A stretch of DNA of 64,000 nt from Porphyra umbilicalis (lineage: Eukaryota > Rhodophyta > Bangiophyceae > Bangiales > Bangiaceae). The notes below the pieces were generated by a model. It saw nothing but the letters and a program-made list of their open reading frames with translations. It made no database searches and was not told the DNA's origin. Every line of letters starts with the position of its first letter. Position 1 is the first letter of the stretch. A program made the position numbers and the translations under genes. The stretch is from the NCBI GenBank assembly GCA_002049455.2, contig KV918887.1:124001-188000 (forward strand), read 5' to 3'. Below, in pieces: positions 53,725 to 64,000 of this stretch.

Positions 53725-56700
53725 GTAGTATCTGGAAGTCTCGATCACGTACCGTTTTTTGGTGCGGAGACGCGCTCTCAGCGCTCGGCGCCCGGCCAGC
53801 GGGCCGCGCCCGGCCGCGCCAGGCCCGCTCCTCGGCCCGGCGGCGGGACCTGCCACGACACCCAACAGTGCCACGTGCCCAGATCGATACTTACCTACCC
53901 TCCTCGGATGCACTCCTGTATGAGTAATCACCCCACCGTGGGCGTGACCGGGCATGACCAGAATCCATGACTGCCCCCCCCCCTACACTGCTACCCACGA
54001 CCCCACCAACAGGCCTCGCCTGGGGGTGTAAACCGTGACCGTCATGACGGGCACGACGACCACGCCACCGCCATCGCCGCCGCGCCCGCGCCGGCCCCGC
54101 CCGCGCCGCCCCTGCCCCCGCCCCCGCCCCCGCCGCCCCCGCCCCCGCCACCCCCGCCCCCGCCCCTGCCCGCCGCCCCCGCCCCGCCCCCGCCGCCCCC
54201 GCCCCCGCCCCCGCCCCCGCCCCCGCCCGCCGCCCCCGCCCCCGCCCCCGCCCCCGCCACCCCCGCCCTCGCCCCCGCCCGCCGCCCCCCCCCCGCCACC
54301 CCCGCCCTCGCCCCCGCCCGCCGCCCCCGCCCCCGCCACCCCCGCCCCCGCCACCCCCGCCCCGCCCCCGCCCGCCGCCCCCGCCCCCGCCCCCGCCGCC
54401 CCCGCCCCCGCCGCCCCCGCCCCCGCCGCCCCCGCCCCCGCCGCCCCCGCCCCCGCCCCTGCCGCCGCCGCCGCCCCCGCCCCCGCCGCCCCCGCCCCCG
54501 CCCCTGCCGCCCCTACCCACGCCGCCCCGCCGCCCCCGCCGCCCCTGCCACCGCCCCCGCCCCCGCCGCCCCCACCAACGCCGCCCCGCCGCCCCCGCCG
54601 CCCCTGCCACCGCCCCGCCCCCGCCGCCGCTGCCCCTACCCCCGCCCCCGCCCCCGCGGCCCGCCGCCGCCGCCCCCGCCCCCGCCCCCGCCGCCCCCGC
54701 CGCCCTCGCGGCTGCCGTCGCCCCCGCACCCGCCCCCGCCGCCCCCGCCGCCGCCGCCGCCCCTGCCGCCCTCTCTCCGGCCAGCCCCTGCCGCCGCTGC
54801 CGCCGCCGCCGCCCCGTGCCGCTGCCGGAGCCGCCGCTGCCTCCTGCCGCCGCCCTCCCTGCCTGCCGTCGCCGCCACCAGCGGCCGCCGCCGCCGCTGC
54901 CACCACCGCCACGGCCCCCTGCCGCCGCTGCCGCCGCCGCCATTACCTTCTACCGCCGCCGCCCCTGCGTGTCACCGCTGCCGCCTTCTGCCGCCGCCAC
55001 CGCGCCCGCCGCCCCGTGCCGCCGCCTCCCCTGCGTGCCACCGCCGCGGCCTCCTGCCGCCACCGCCGCCGCCGCTGCCCCCTGCCGCCGCTTCCTGCTG
55101 CCGCCGCCCCCGCCCCCTGCCGCCGCCGCCCTTGCGTGCCGCCACCGCGGCCCCCGGCCACCACCTCTGCCGCCGCAGCCCCCTGCCGCCGCCGCCTGCC
55201 GCCGCCGCCTGCCGCCGCCGCCACCACCGGCTGCCGCTGCCGCCGGCTGCTGCCGTCCGCGCGGCGGCTGCTGCAGCCGTTCGCTGGTGCCGCCCTGGTG
55301 GCGGCTCGCGCCACAGGTGGGTGCCTTTTGTCCCTACCACTTCCCCCTGACTCAGGCGGACGGGGGTAGGTGCCGTCGAGGTACTGGGCTGGTTTGGTGT
55401 GGTCAGTTGGGGGGGGTATAATGTCGTGTTGTACTTTTCCCTGGCGAGTTCTATGGAGCCCGCACAGTCTCTGTGCTACTCCATGTGTATACGCACCTTG
55501 TAAAGTGTGTTGTTGACCGCCACATGACTTTGTTGCCTTCCGTAGCCGGAAAGAGCAATCGTTAAGTTGCCGTATACACGTCGGTGGGGGGGCCGCATAC
55601 CATGGATACATTCCTTGCAGGGGGTGTACACAACTTCCAGAGTGGCTCAGAGTACTTTGATAGCTTGGGACCTCTGTAGGCAGCTCGTGCCCATAGCTGG
55701 GCAGGTCTGGGAAAGTACGTGGCAGAGGACGTCCTCTAGGCTTCCTGTGATAGTAGTAGTCCCGTCTTTTGGGCTCTACTGAGGGGCTGGTACATGCCGG
55801 TGGCAGTGCGCTAAAACGCCTGGGGTATGGATGGGTATGGCAGGCTGGGGAGGTGGTGTCGGGTACTGGTGACTGATACCTTTGGAGGGCAGAAACGGTA
55901 TGAAAGAAGTGTTTGTGCACAAAAAGACCCACAATGCCGTAACCAGCGCCCTTCAAAGACCCAATAAGGATCCTCTCCAAGAAAGTTGTGTTTTGCTCGT
56001 GTTTGTCCCAGAAGTGCTCGACGTACCTCCGATGTGAGCAGGACTGCACACAAGTGAAGGAACGCGTGAAGCAAGTGCACCCAGCAGCACCTTTTCTTTT
56101 TGCAGCTGGTCAGGAAGCACACATAACCTTGTTAGTGATGTGCAATGGTTTTTTTTTTGTGAAAGCACAACGAGAGCTGCTGTAGGCAGGTAGGGAAGCG
56201 CAACCAACGATTCCACTGGATTGTGCAGTGTCATCAGACAGACGTGTGATCAACTGGGCCATGCAGTGTCAGCGATCTTACTGAATATTGCTGTTTGCTG
56301 AATTTTAGCAGATGCGAACAAGAACAACATCGGCAGAAACAGCCGCCTCGGCCAATGGGCGCAACAGAAAAAAGACGTGCACCAATCAGATCACGTTTCG
56401 GTCCAGTCCTGTTCCTGTCCAAGTGGGCCAAATTTCAGAAAACAGTAATACAGTGGTCAGGATGTGGCGACAGGGAGGGTCTGTCCCAAGATGTTTCTCT
56501 TGAGCACACGCCGCATTCACCTCCCCGCGCCCGCTCGGCTACACGCCCCGGTCGCCAAAAACACGCCCAGTCAGTACCCGGATTCCACCCCCATCCAGTT
56601 AGCTACCTCGGACCATACCCAAACCTCGCTGCCCTCCCACCCTGTACCATGCTCCACCTGCGCCTCAGTACCAATCCTCCCCATCACCCCGTACCCCATC

Positions 56701-57825
56701 TCGTCCACCACCCACGGCGACACCTTTCTCACCAGCCCAATACCCACGCCACTCCAATGAGCCTAAGGGGAGGTGACCAGGGGCGAGAGCGGTGCCAGCG
56801 GCGGGAGCCGCGGCCAGGGGCTGGGGCGGCCGCGGCGGCGGGGGCTGCAGCCAGGGACGGGGGCGGCGGCGGTGGCGGGGGTCGCGGCCAAGAGCGGGGG
56901 TGGCGGCGGTGGCGGGGGCAGCGGCAGCAGGCGGGGTAGTGGGCAGCGGCGGCGGCGGCGCCAGTGGCGGGGGCCGCGTCCAGGGGCGGGGGCGGTGGCG
57001 GCGGCGAAGGCTGCGGCCGCGGGGGCGGGGGCGGCGGCGGTGGCGGTGGCGGGGGCTGCAGCCAGGGGCGGGAGCGGCGGCGGGGGTGGGGGCCGCGGCC
57101 ATGGGCGGCGGCGACGGCGGCGGCGGAGGCGGCGGCAGCAGGGGAGGCAGCGGGCAGCGGCGGCGGCGGTGCCAGTGGCGGGGGCCAAGTTCAGGGGCGG
57201 CAGCAGCGGCGGCGGCGGGGGCTGCGGCAGCAGCGGGCCTGGCGGCCCGAGGGGGGGGCGGGGGCCAGCGGAGGGGGCGGCGGCCAGGGGCGGGGGAGGC
57301 GGCCAGGGGCGGGGGAGGCGGCCAGGGGCGGGGGAGGCGGCCAGGGGCGGAGGAGGCGCCAGCGGCGGGAGCCGCGGCCAGTGGCGGGGGCGGTGGAGGC
57401 GGCGGGGGCGGCAGCCGCGGGGGCGGCGGCGGCGGAGGGGGCGGCGGCGAGTGTAGAGGTGGGGGCGGGGGCGGCGACGGCGGCGGCAGCGGGTGCGGGG
57501 GCGGCGGCAGTTCGTGCACACCCAGTGACAGTGCAGATCCCCCTCGCTGAGTGAGGAGGACAGCCCAACACCCATCTGGATCACCGTGATGCCAGACACA
57601 GGTGTCGGGGCGGTCATGTCTGGTCACGAGCTTCATTGCAAGTACAAAAATGCACGAGGTCGCATCGTGGCACAAAATCGACAGAATTCAAAAAGAGCTA
57701 GCCCCCCCACCAAATCACCCCCCACGCGCCCCCTGAATCCCCCCACGTGGCGCGCGCACAGGCCGCCCCCCCCCCCCCCCTCACGCACCAAAAAACGGTA
57801 CGTGATCGAGAATGTCAAATACTAC
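53725..57825. mobile_element. 4.1-kb element with 42-bp inverted ends and no transposase
   Basis: The left end 53725-53766 and the reverse complement of 57784-57825 agree at 38 of 42 positions, with 28 bases perfect (TCTCGATCACGTACCGTTTT and on). Inside are a CCCCCG/CCG-rich block (about 54060-55290), 1.5 kb of ordinary sequence (55300-56770) and a GGCGGG-rich block of opposite sense (56775-57530), so the whole unit could fold back on itself. No transposase or other gene was recognised. If the duplication is TA, it lies at 53729-53730 and 57820-57821, but GTAG next to it is also shared, so the exact ends are open. Confidence 0.7.
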
Positions 57826-58498
57826 CTCGCCGCGCCGCACCACGGCGAGAGGACGCCCCGCTGTCGGAGGAGCGGGCAAAGCCCTGCGGGGGCGAGAAAG
57901 ACACTGGGCCGAGCTGGGTGGACCCCCTGCGATCTACACAAGCGGGATCTGGTCGACGGCGGCCCAATGGGAGCGGCGGTGGTCGCCGCGGAAAGTACCC
58001 GCATCAAAGGAGTAGTTGCAGTGCAGCACCTCAAGTCGACACGTCATGAGCAGCCTCAAGTGCGCTGCGCGCCAGCCGTCAGAGTGGAGAACGTGGTGGT
58101 CGGCGACCAGCCGCCGGCGCCTCCACGACCGCCTCGACGTGGTTGCTGACGCAGGCTGCCGAGGCGGCACAAGGACCGGGATGGCCACCCCACACCGTCC
58201 CGTTGAATTATTTGGGGGATGTGACTTTGCCGGCCCCTTTGAACTGTCGCGGACACACCGTGACTGCGTCAGCACCACAACGACTGCGGTTGTCGGGTCT
58301 CCACCAGCAGCGCGCCGTCGTCGTGTTGCCGCGTGCCTCGGTCGGCACCTTCTCCCCCCTACAGCACCGCCCTGCTCTCTCGCACTTTCCTTTCCTCCTT
58401 TCCCCCATCTGCCCCTCACCTCCTCCTCCCGCCTGCGGTTCCCCCTCTTCGCCGTCTCCTTTCCCAGCGCCCGCCCCCTCTTTTTTTCCGGTCCGACC
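57826..58498. promoter_or_regulatory. Upstream region of the I9 inhibitor gene
   Basis: A pyrimidine-rich leader (58360-58497) precedes the ATG. A minus-strand frame (57934-58110) reads protein-like (CNYSFDAGTFRGDHRRSHWA) but has no partner or family. Confidence 0.35.
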
Positions 58499-58867
58499 AT
58501 GGCCCCCCCCCGGGCCGGGACGCTGCCCCTCCTCGTCGCCGCCGCCGCGGCCGCCATCGTTGCCCTCAGCTGCGTCGCCACCCGCGTCGACTCGTCGACG
58601 GCGGCGGCGCCCCCGACCAAGCGCTACATTGTCACCCTCACCCACTCGGCCGCCCCCGCCGACGCGGTGCGCTCGGCGGTGCGGCGGGTGCAGGCGCGCG
58701 CGCGGGCGGCCGTCGCTGGCGGCGGCGCCCCCGCCCTGCGCGTCCTCGACGAGTACCGCACCATTGGGGGGTTGCTCGTGGAGGGCACCCCCGCCGACGC
58801 GGAGGCGGTGCGGGCCATGGACGGGGTGCTCTTTGTGGAGGAGGATGGGATTGTGACGGCGGCCTGA
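58499..58867 (+). CDS. Secreted I9-type (subtilisin-propeptide-like) protease inhibitor
   Basis: 122 residues, ATG to TGA. Residues 1-30 form a signal peptide (hydrophobic LPLLVAAAAAAIVALSC). The rest is a single inhibitor-I9 domain: KRYIVTLTHSAA at the start, a long Arg/Ala helix, LRVLDEYRTIGGLLVEG, and the end AVRAMDGVLFVEEDGIV. In the family this fold is the propeptide of subtilases, and stand-alone versions inhibit proteinase B-type serine proteases. Here no subtilase domain follows (TGA, then GC-rich non-coding DNA), so it is probably a free inhibitor acting in the secretory route or vacuole. The larger open frame upstream lacks matching content. Confidence 0.82.
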   Translation: MAPPRAGTLPLLVAAAAAAIVALSCVATRVDSSTAAAPPTKRYIVTLTHSAAPADAVRSAVRRVQARARAAVAGGGAPALRVLDEYRTIGGLLVEGTPADAEAVRAMDGVLFVEEDGIVTAA

Positions 58868-59200
58868 TGTGGTTTTTTCGGGGGGGGGGGGGGTATGGGA
58901 GAGGGCACCGTGAGGTGGTGGTGGTGGCCCACATGCCGTGGACAACGGGGCGTGTTGGGTGGGGGGATGACTGTTGGGTGTGCGCGTCTGATGTCGGTTC
59001 CGTTTCTGCTTCGGTCGTTTTTTTTGTTTTCCTTTGCATTTCTATCGACAATGCCTGTGCTGTTTGTACGACGAGCAACCGCGCAACCGCCGCCACACAC
59101 GCGGGCCCAGCGACGCCAGCGCCCGCGGGGCGGCCACGCCGGCGCCCCCCCAAACCCCCAGTACCGCGCGCCGGCGCCGGCCACCCCCCTCGCCCCCCGA

Positions 59201-60528
59201 CTACAAGTACAAAGTGGCGGGCCCGCCGCCCGAGCGACGACGCGGTACACCCAACGGCAGCAGACGCCGGCGCCGCCCCGACTGGGAACGGCGCGCACGC
59301 ACGCACGCCCCCGTCCGCGCGGCGGTGGGGACGGCCGGGCGCGCGCGGGGGGGGCACCGCCACGCCGCGCCGCGCCGCGCCGCGCGTCGAGGGGGGCCCA
59401 CCGCCACGCCCGCCGCCACCCGCCGCGTCGCGGGCGGGCGCCGCCCCGTCGACGCGGCGTGGCGCGCCACCCGCCCTCGCGGGGAGGACCGGGGACCCGG
59501 CCGAGCCGCCGGCGGGCCGCCGCGCGGGGACCCGCGGGTCAGCGAGCAGGCGCGGCCTCCAGTGCCCGCCGGCGCCGGCCGCCCCCGCCCCCCTCCGCCG
59601 CCGCCACGCCCCGTCTGGGTTGGTCCGCCGCCGCCGCGGCGCTCAGTCCCCCCCCCCCCCCCCGCTCCCTCCTCGTCCGCCTCGCGCTCCCACTGGCGCT
59701 CCCGCGCCTTGTCAACGACCGCCGCGTAGGGCCCACCCATGCGGAGCAGCACCGCCTCCCACAGGCGGCGGCCGGCACCAACAGCCGCCGCCCACCCCGC
59801 GTCGCGTGGCGACAAGCCGCCCGTGCCGCCTCCCGCGCCGCGTCGCGGTCCCGAACCGTCGCCGGCGGCGGCGCCAAAGATGACGCCTTTGCCGGCGGCG
59901 GCGACAAACCAGGCGCCCGACGCCAGCTCCGCCTCGAGCTGCCCGGCCGACCACCCGCAGTAGCCGAGGTGGAGGCGCAGACGCGCCGATGCCGCCGCCT
60001 CGTCTCCGTCCGGAGGGGGGGTCCGTGGGGGGGGGGGCATCGCGCCCGTGACGGCCGCGACGGCGGCGGCCAAGCCCGTGGCGCGGCTGCTGCCGCTGCC
60101 GCCACCGCCGCCGCCGCCGCCGCCGCCACCGCCGCCGCCAACGTCCGCGTCCGCCCCCCCCCCCCCACCCAAGTACAAGCCTGGCAGGACGGCCTCGGAG
60201 CCCGGCACGCCCGCCACATCGTGCAGCAGCAGCGCCACCGACGAGCGGCCGACGGGCCCCCCCTCAAACGCGGCCAGCCGCGGGCTTGACCGCCCGTCGC
60301 CCCCCCCCCCCGCCCGAGCGCTTCCACCGCCCGCGCGCGGCCGCCCGCCGCGGGACGGCCGAGGAGGACGCCGGCGGCCCCCCCCGGCCCCGCGTGGAGC
60401 ACCAGCACGACCGAGTGGGAAAAGTAGGAGCCGGGCGGGTGGCCCTTGGCGGTGGCGAGGAGGAGGCACCCGCACTCGGGCGCCGCCACTGTTGTCGGAC
60501 AAGGACAGGGGAGCGGGAGCAAGTACAC
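59201..60528 (-). pseudogene. YqgE/AlgH (DUF179, UPF0301) family protein, frame broken at a 12-base C-run
   Basis: The N-terminal frame (60528 to about 60312) reads GCLLLATAKGHPPGSYFSHS followed by VVLVLHAGPGGAAGVLLGRP. After the run of 12 C on the plus strand (60300-60311) a second frame continues with FEGGPVGRSSVALLLHD, SEAVLPGLYLGG, a Gly-run insert, then LHLGYCGWSAGQLEAELASG, AWFVAAAGKGVIFG and LWEAVLLRMGGPYAAV. All are in DUF179 order. The family is bacterial and also occurs in algae and plants, often in plastids; its biochemical role is not settled. No ATG lies in the first frame (TGA just upstream), so a further 5' exon or frame is missing. The real C-terminus is probably near 59650 and not the frame's end at 59201. 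Confidence 0.75.
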
Positions 60529-62373
60529 CGTGCTCCCCCTAGTCTGGTGTCAGCCAGCGGTACGAGCGACCGGGACCAGGATGCGAGGAGAGGACCCGAG
60601 CAGCATGAGTGGTGACACGGAGGGATAGGTGTGCGTGGCGGGCCGAGGGACGCGGGTAGCCTCACCTGCCGGTGAGGGAGCAGGCGAGGCTGTCGGTCGG
60701 TTGGCGCAGCGGCGTGCGCCTGGATGAGAGGAAAGTGCAGGACGGGGCACGAGTCCAGGACGGGCGAGTGAGAGAAGCGGGGCGAGGGGTCCGACTGAGG
60801 GCTACGGGAACCGCCTTGAGAGGATATAGCTGACTGCAGCGGGGACTAGCCCCGGAGCAGTGGAGAAGACGAGGCATTTCTTTATCATCCATCTAGCCCG
60901 GGTTGAAGCGCAAGCACGCGGACGGCGTGCTTGTGTGCGGACATACGACACGCGGACGGCGCGTTCGTGTGGGGTGCCTCACAACAGCCACGGCCGCCGC
61001 ATACCACATCCGCCGCAACCGCGATGGACGCGGCGTTGCCAACAGCTCCCGTCGCTGGCATTCCCACCGACGCCGGCGGTTTGTCTCGAGAAGCCTGTTG
61101 ACTGTCCCTGGTTCCACCGATGGCTTCAGCGGTGATATGCCCGCCGGACGTCGGCCCGGCGGCTGGGCCCAACGCACCGCCAAAGGGCCGACCCGGCCGT
61201 CACTGCCTACCATTGTGCCGCCCGACGAGCGCCGTGTATCTCCCCGCCTCTAGTTGCGCGGGCGGCTCCGTGCTCTCACCGGCCGCAGCCGCAGCGGTGA
61301 CGCCGGCAGCTCCAGAGCGGCACGTCTGTCGGTCAGCCGCCACTCTTGGGCGCGACGGGGTATGGAGCGGGGGGGGAGGAGTTTTTTCCTGTTGCTGCCG
61401 GCGAAGCGAGCGGCTGGCACCGTCGTTACCATCGCCGACGTGCTAGCTGGTGCCACAGGGCGCGGCAGCAGTATGGAGTCCTTGTTTCGCCCCTCTGAGG
61501 TCGTGGCAGCTCGTGCGACAAAGACGAGGTCAAGCTGAAAATCGACTTAGTGCAGAAGCGTGGAGATGAGATGGACTGTACTGGGACTTGGCTGCTGAAA
61601 TGTGGATTTAACGATGAATGAGTAGCCTGAACAGGCCCCCGTTCAGTGTCACCACGTGGATGATCCCTGGCCGCAATAATCAAACGGCCGACTTCAAAGA
61701 TGCTCCCTGGTTGGCGGAGGCAGGTGAGATAACGAAAGATAAAGTTCGCATCGACCAATCCGAGGCCACTTTATCTGAGATAACCACCCCAAGCCATGGG
61801 GACCTGGCCTCGAGGCCCGCCCGTGCCGATTGACCCTCAGGGTCATTCTACTGTCCCTGACGCAATTCTGGATCAGCGACGCAAAGCTGGATCACCGGAA
61901 TCATCGATTCCAGCTCATTTGCCCGTCTTTTTTCTGCGTTTTCTCTCTCCTTCGGCGCTATACAACAGCTGAGGGGGAGAAAACACACCAACAGAAAGCC
62001 CAGGGAAAGGCGCATCTTTTACTGTCAAGGGCCCTCGTATGCTCGAAAACAAACGGAGACGGTTGATCACGTCCAACGCGGTTGACCGCTGGGGTCACGT
62101 TGCTGCCGCCGGTGCCGTCCGCCCCCTCCCCCCCCCGCGGCCGTTCCCTCGTTTCCCGTGCGCCGTCCATTTCGATCACCCCATCGCCTTGGCCTTCCTC
62201 CCGTCGGCTTGCCGTCGGCGTCGAGCCCCGACGCCCGCCGGCTCGCCTCCCCGACCCTCCGCCCGTGCACCCGCCTCCGTGCCCAGAGGCGGCAAGTACT
62301 GGCCGGTCGCGCTCCATTCGACCGTAGAGGCGGCGCCGCGCCCAAACGACGCCCGTCCGGGCCGGTACGCTGA
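60529..62373. other. Intergenic upstream of the Myb gene
   Basis: Moderate GC and no long family-bearing ORF. 61550-62070 is the least GC-rich part of the right half. No repeats or RNA genes were recognised. Confidence 0.5.
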
Positions 62374-62824
62374 ATGCCAACGGCGACGGTCGCCGCGGAC
62401 CGGGGGAGCTGGCGGGCGGTGCGCCCCGGCGACGTCTTCCCCAATCGACACGGACGAACACGGAGAACTGCCGGCATGTCGTGGCCGCCGGTCGACGATG
62501 CGCCGCCGCCAACCTCTGGGGGCGGCGCGCCCCCACCCCCCAACCGGCCGCCGCCAACCTCTGGGGGCGGCGCGCCCCCACCCCCCAACCGGCCGCCACC
62601 CGCCGCCGCCGCCTGGCCACCGACGGATGTGCTCTCCGTGGCGCCCTCCCCCCCCCCCCACAGCGTGCCTCCTAGCCGAGAGGTGGCCGGTGGCAGTGAC
62701 GCCCTGCTGCCAATGCGCGCCGCCGACGCCGGCGCCACGGCCGGTGAGGGCGGCGGCGGCGGCGCCACCCCCCCCAACTGGCCCGTGCCAGCCGTCGCGA
62801 TACAACGGCCCACCCCGCTCGCCC

Positions 62825-62885
<61 letters not shown>

Positions 62886-63286
62886 TGACCGCGCGACGGC
62901 GCTCGGCTGGGGCGTGCCCGCCTTCTCGGCCGGCCCGCCGCGGGCGGGGGCGGCCACGGACGTGCTCCACCCCCACCGACCGCCGTCGACGCTGCCGCCA
63001 CTGTTTTGGCTGCCGACGCCGCCGCCGCCCGACCTCGCACTCGACTGGCCGACCGCCTCGCTGTCGGGCGGCAGCGGTGACGGCGGTGGTGCGCCGTCGG
63101 TTGGCGGCGCCGACGCGTATGGACCGGTGTGGGCGGGCGCGCCCGAGGCACCGACGGGCGGCGCCAGCGGCGGCGGCGGGGTGTCGCCGCAGCACGGGGT
63201 CGGCGCGTCGGGTGCCCGCCAACCGACGGTGGCGGCAGCCGCCGTCGGCGCCGCGGCCGACACCATTGGCGCCCGCACCCTCGGCA

Positions 63287-63321
<35 letters not shown>

Positions 63322-64000
63322 CAAGCCGTGGTCGCCCCAACGGCGCAGTCCGCGCCTACGTCTCTGACCGACTGGTCGACATCCTCCTTCTTGAGCTGCT
63401 CGGCAGAGAAGGCGACGGCGGGCACGGCGCACGCCCCACCGTCCGCGTCCCTGCCCGCGAGCCCGGCCGCCGCGTGTTTGGACGCCCCCCTCTCGGAGGC
63501 CCTGCCGCCCCTCCTCGGCGCGTTTACCACGTCCGACACGACGACCGTCGCGGCGGCGGCGGCGGCGGCGGCAGCGGCGGCCACCAAAGGCCGCAAACGC
63601 CCCGCGGCCGCCACCACCCCCCTCCGCCGCCCACAGTCGGCCAAGAACCCGTGGACGCCCGCCGAAGACGCGGTCCTCGCCATCGTGGCGGAGCGCTTCC
63701 CTCGCCCCCGCGACCGGTGGGTGCAAGCCGCCGCCGAGCTGCCCGGGCGGAGCCCCAAGCAAGCCCGCGAGCGGTACGAGCACCACCTGCGGCCGGGCAT
63801 TGACTGGTCCGACTGGAGCGAGGGGGAAGACGCGCTCCTCTTTGCCACTGGCATGCGGTGCGGCGCGGGCAAGTGGTCCTTGATTGCCAAGGCGCTCCAC
63901 GCGGCGCGCGTGCGCGCCCGCGCGCACGCGCCGCGGCCGCCCGGCGACGCGGACGGGCCACAGCTCAACCGCACCGAGGCGCAAGTCAAGAACCGCTGGC
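62374..64000 (+). CDS. R2R3-type Myb transcription factor (5' part, runs off the window)
   Basis: The frame opens after TGA 62371-62373 with ATG 62374; ATG 62476 is an alternative start. 542 codons are visible to 63999 with no stop. Residues 1-420 are disordered: a 60-base tandem duplication codes PPPTSGGGAPPPPNR twice (about 62505-62594), a Gly-run (GGC repeats 62830-62883), Ala/Gly/Pro-rich stretches, then KGRKRP as a basic signal. Myb repeat one starts at about residue 425 (NPWTPAEDAVLAIVAERF ... RWVQAAAEL ... QARERYEHHL) with the W/W/Y spacing. Repeat two (DWSDWSEGEDALLFATGM ... KWSLIAKAL ... NRTEAQVKNRW) has W/W/W but carries about 20 extra Arg/Ala/Pro residues before the recognition helix. 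Expected role: DNA-binding transcription regulator; the C-terminus lies outside. Confidence 0.88.

Noticed and set aside
51430..53955. Very long open frame of 841 codons overlapping membralin
   Set aside because: It is the other minus-strand frame of the same GC-rich DNA, Pro/Arg/Ala-rich throughout; the membralin frame has the conserved blocks and a matching splice.
54035..55369. 444-codon and similar Pro- or Gly-only frames
   Set aside because: They translate the CCCCCG/CCG repeat and have no stops only because the DNA lacks A and T.
62067..63989. 640- and 602-codon minus-strand frames opposite the Myb gene
   Set aside because: Mirror frames of a GC-rich coding strand; no family features, whereas the plus frame has two Myb repeats.

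Overview
This is nuclear DNA of a very GC-rich eukaryote. The window has GT-AG introns with readable splice sites at three loci (3977-4182, 43055-43295 and 50889-51241), signal-peptide and membrane proteins of eukaryotic type, a plant-type R2R3 Myb gene, many G/C homopolymer runs and GCC/GGC microsatellites, and several eukaryotic transposon superfamilies. Genes are short of introns. A GC-rich, intron-poor alga (for example a bangiophyte red alga) would fit, but no marker in the window fixes the lineage, so that is only a guess.

Layout. 1-860 (-): a degraded gag-like reading frame running off the left edge. 1217-7124 (+): a decayed Ty3/gypsy pol, split by a 3,545-bp Tc1/IS630-like DNA transposon (3526-7070) with near-perfect inverted ends and a TA target duplication. 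That transposon carries a DDE transposase and a spliced, cysteine-rich second gene. 7115-8171 (-): a broken unknown ORF. 10850-12565 (+): an intact histidine acid phosphatase, followed by a perfect 63-bp inverted repeat. 13.3-16.3 kb: GC-rich low-complexity DNA. 16363-17102 and 33122-33862: two near-identical copies of a 740-bp MITE with 3-bp target duplications. 19.0-24.6 kb: unknown ORFs and a pair of 450-bp direct repeats. 25.4-31.8 kb: a PIF/Harbinger set (double-cysteine-module protein, Myb/SANT-like partner, convergent transposase). 35.7-37.8 kb (-): a Crypton-like tyrosine-recombinase relic. 37.8-40.4 kb (+): a decayed Plavaka (CACTA group) transposase, then a spliced unknown gene (41537-43697).

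From about 44.8 kb the DNA looks more like host genes: a broken methyltransferase, a 378-bp TA-flanked MITE, a minus-strand run of membrane-protein genes (unknown, DUF1772-like, membralin), a 4.1-kb inverted-repeat element just upstream of membralin, a secreted I9-type protease inhibitor, a YqgE/AlgH-family protein and, at the right edge, the 5' part of an R2R3 Myb gene.

The transposon ORFs carry many in-frame stops, whereas acid phosphatase, membralin and the Harbinger and Tc1-like transposases are open throughout. Several host-type genes break exactly at G/C homopolymers, so base-count errors in the sequence must be kept in mind before calling them pseudogenes.
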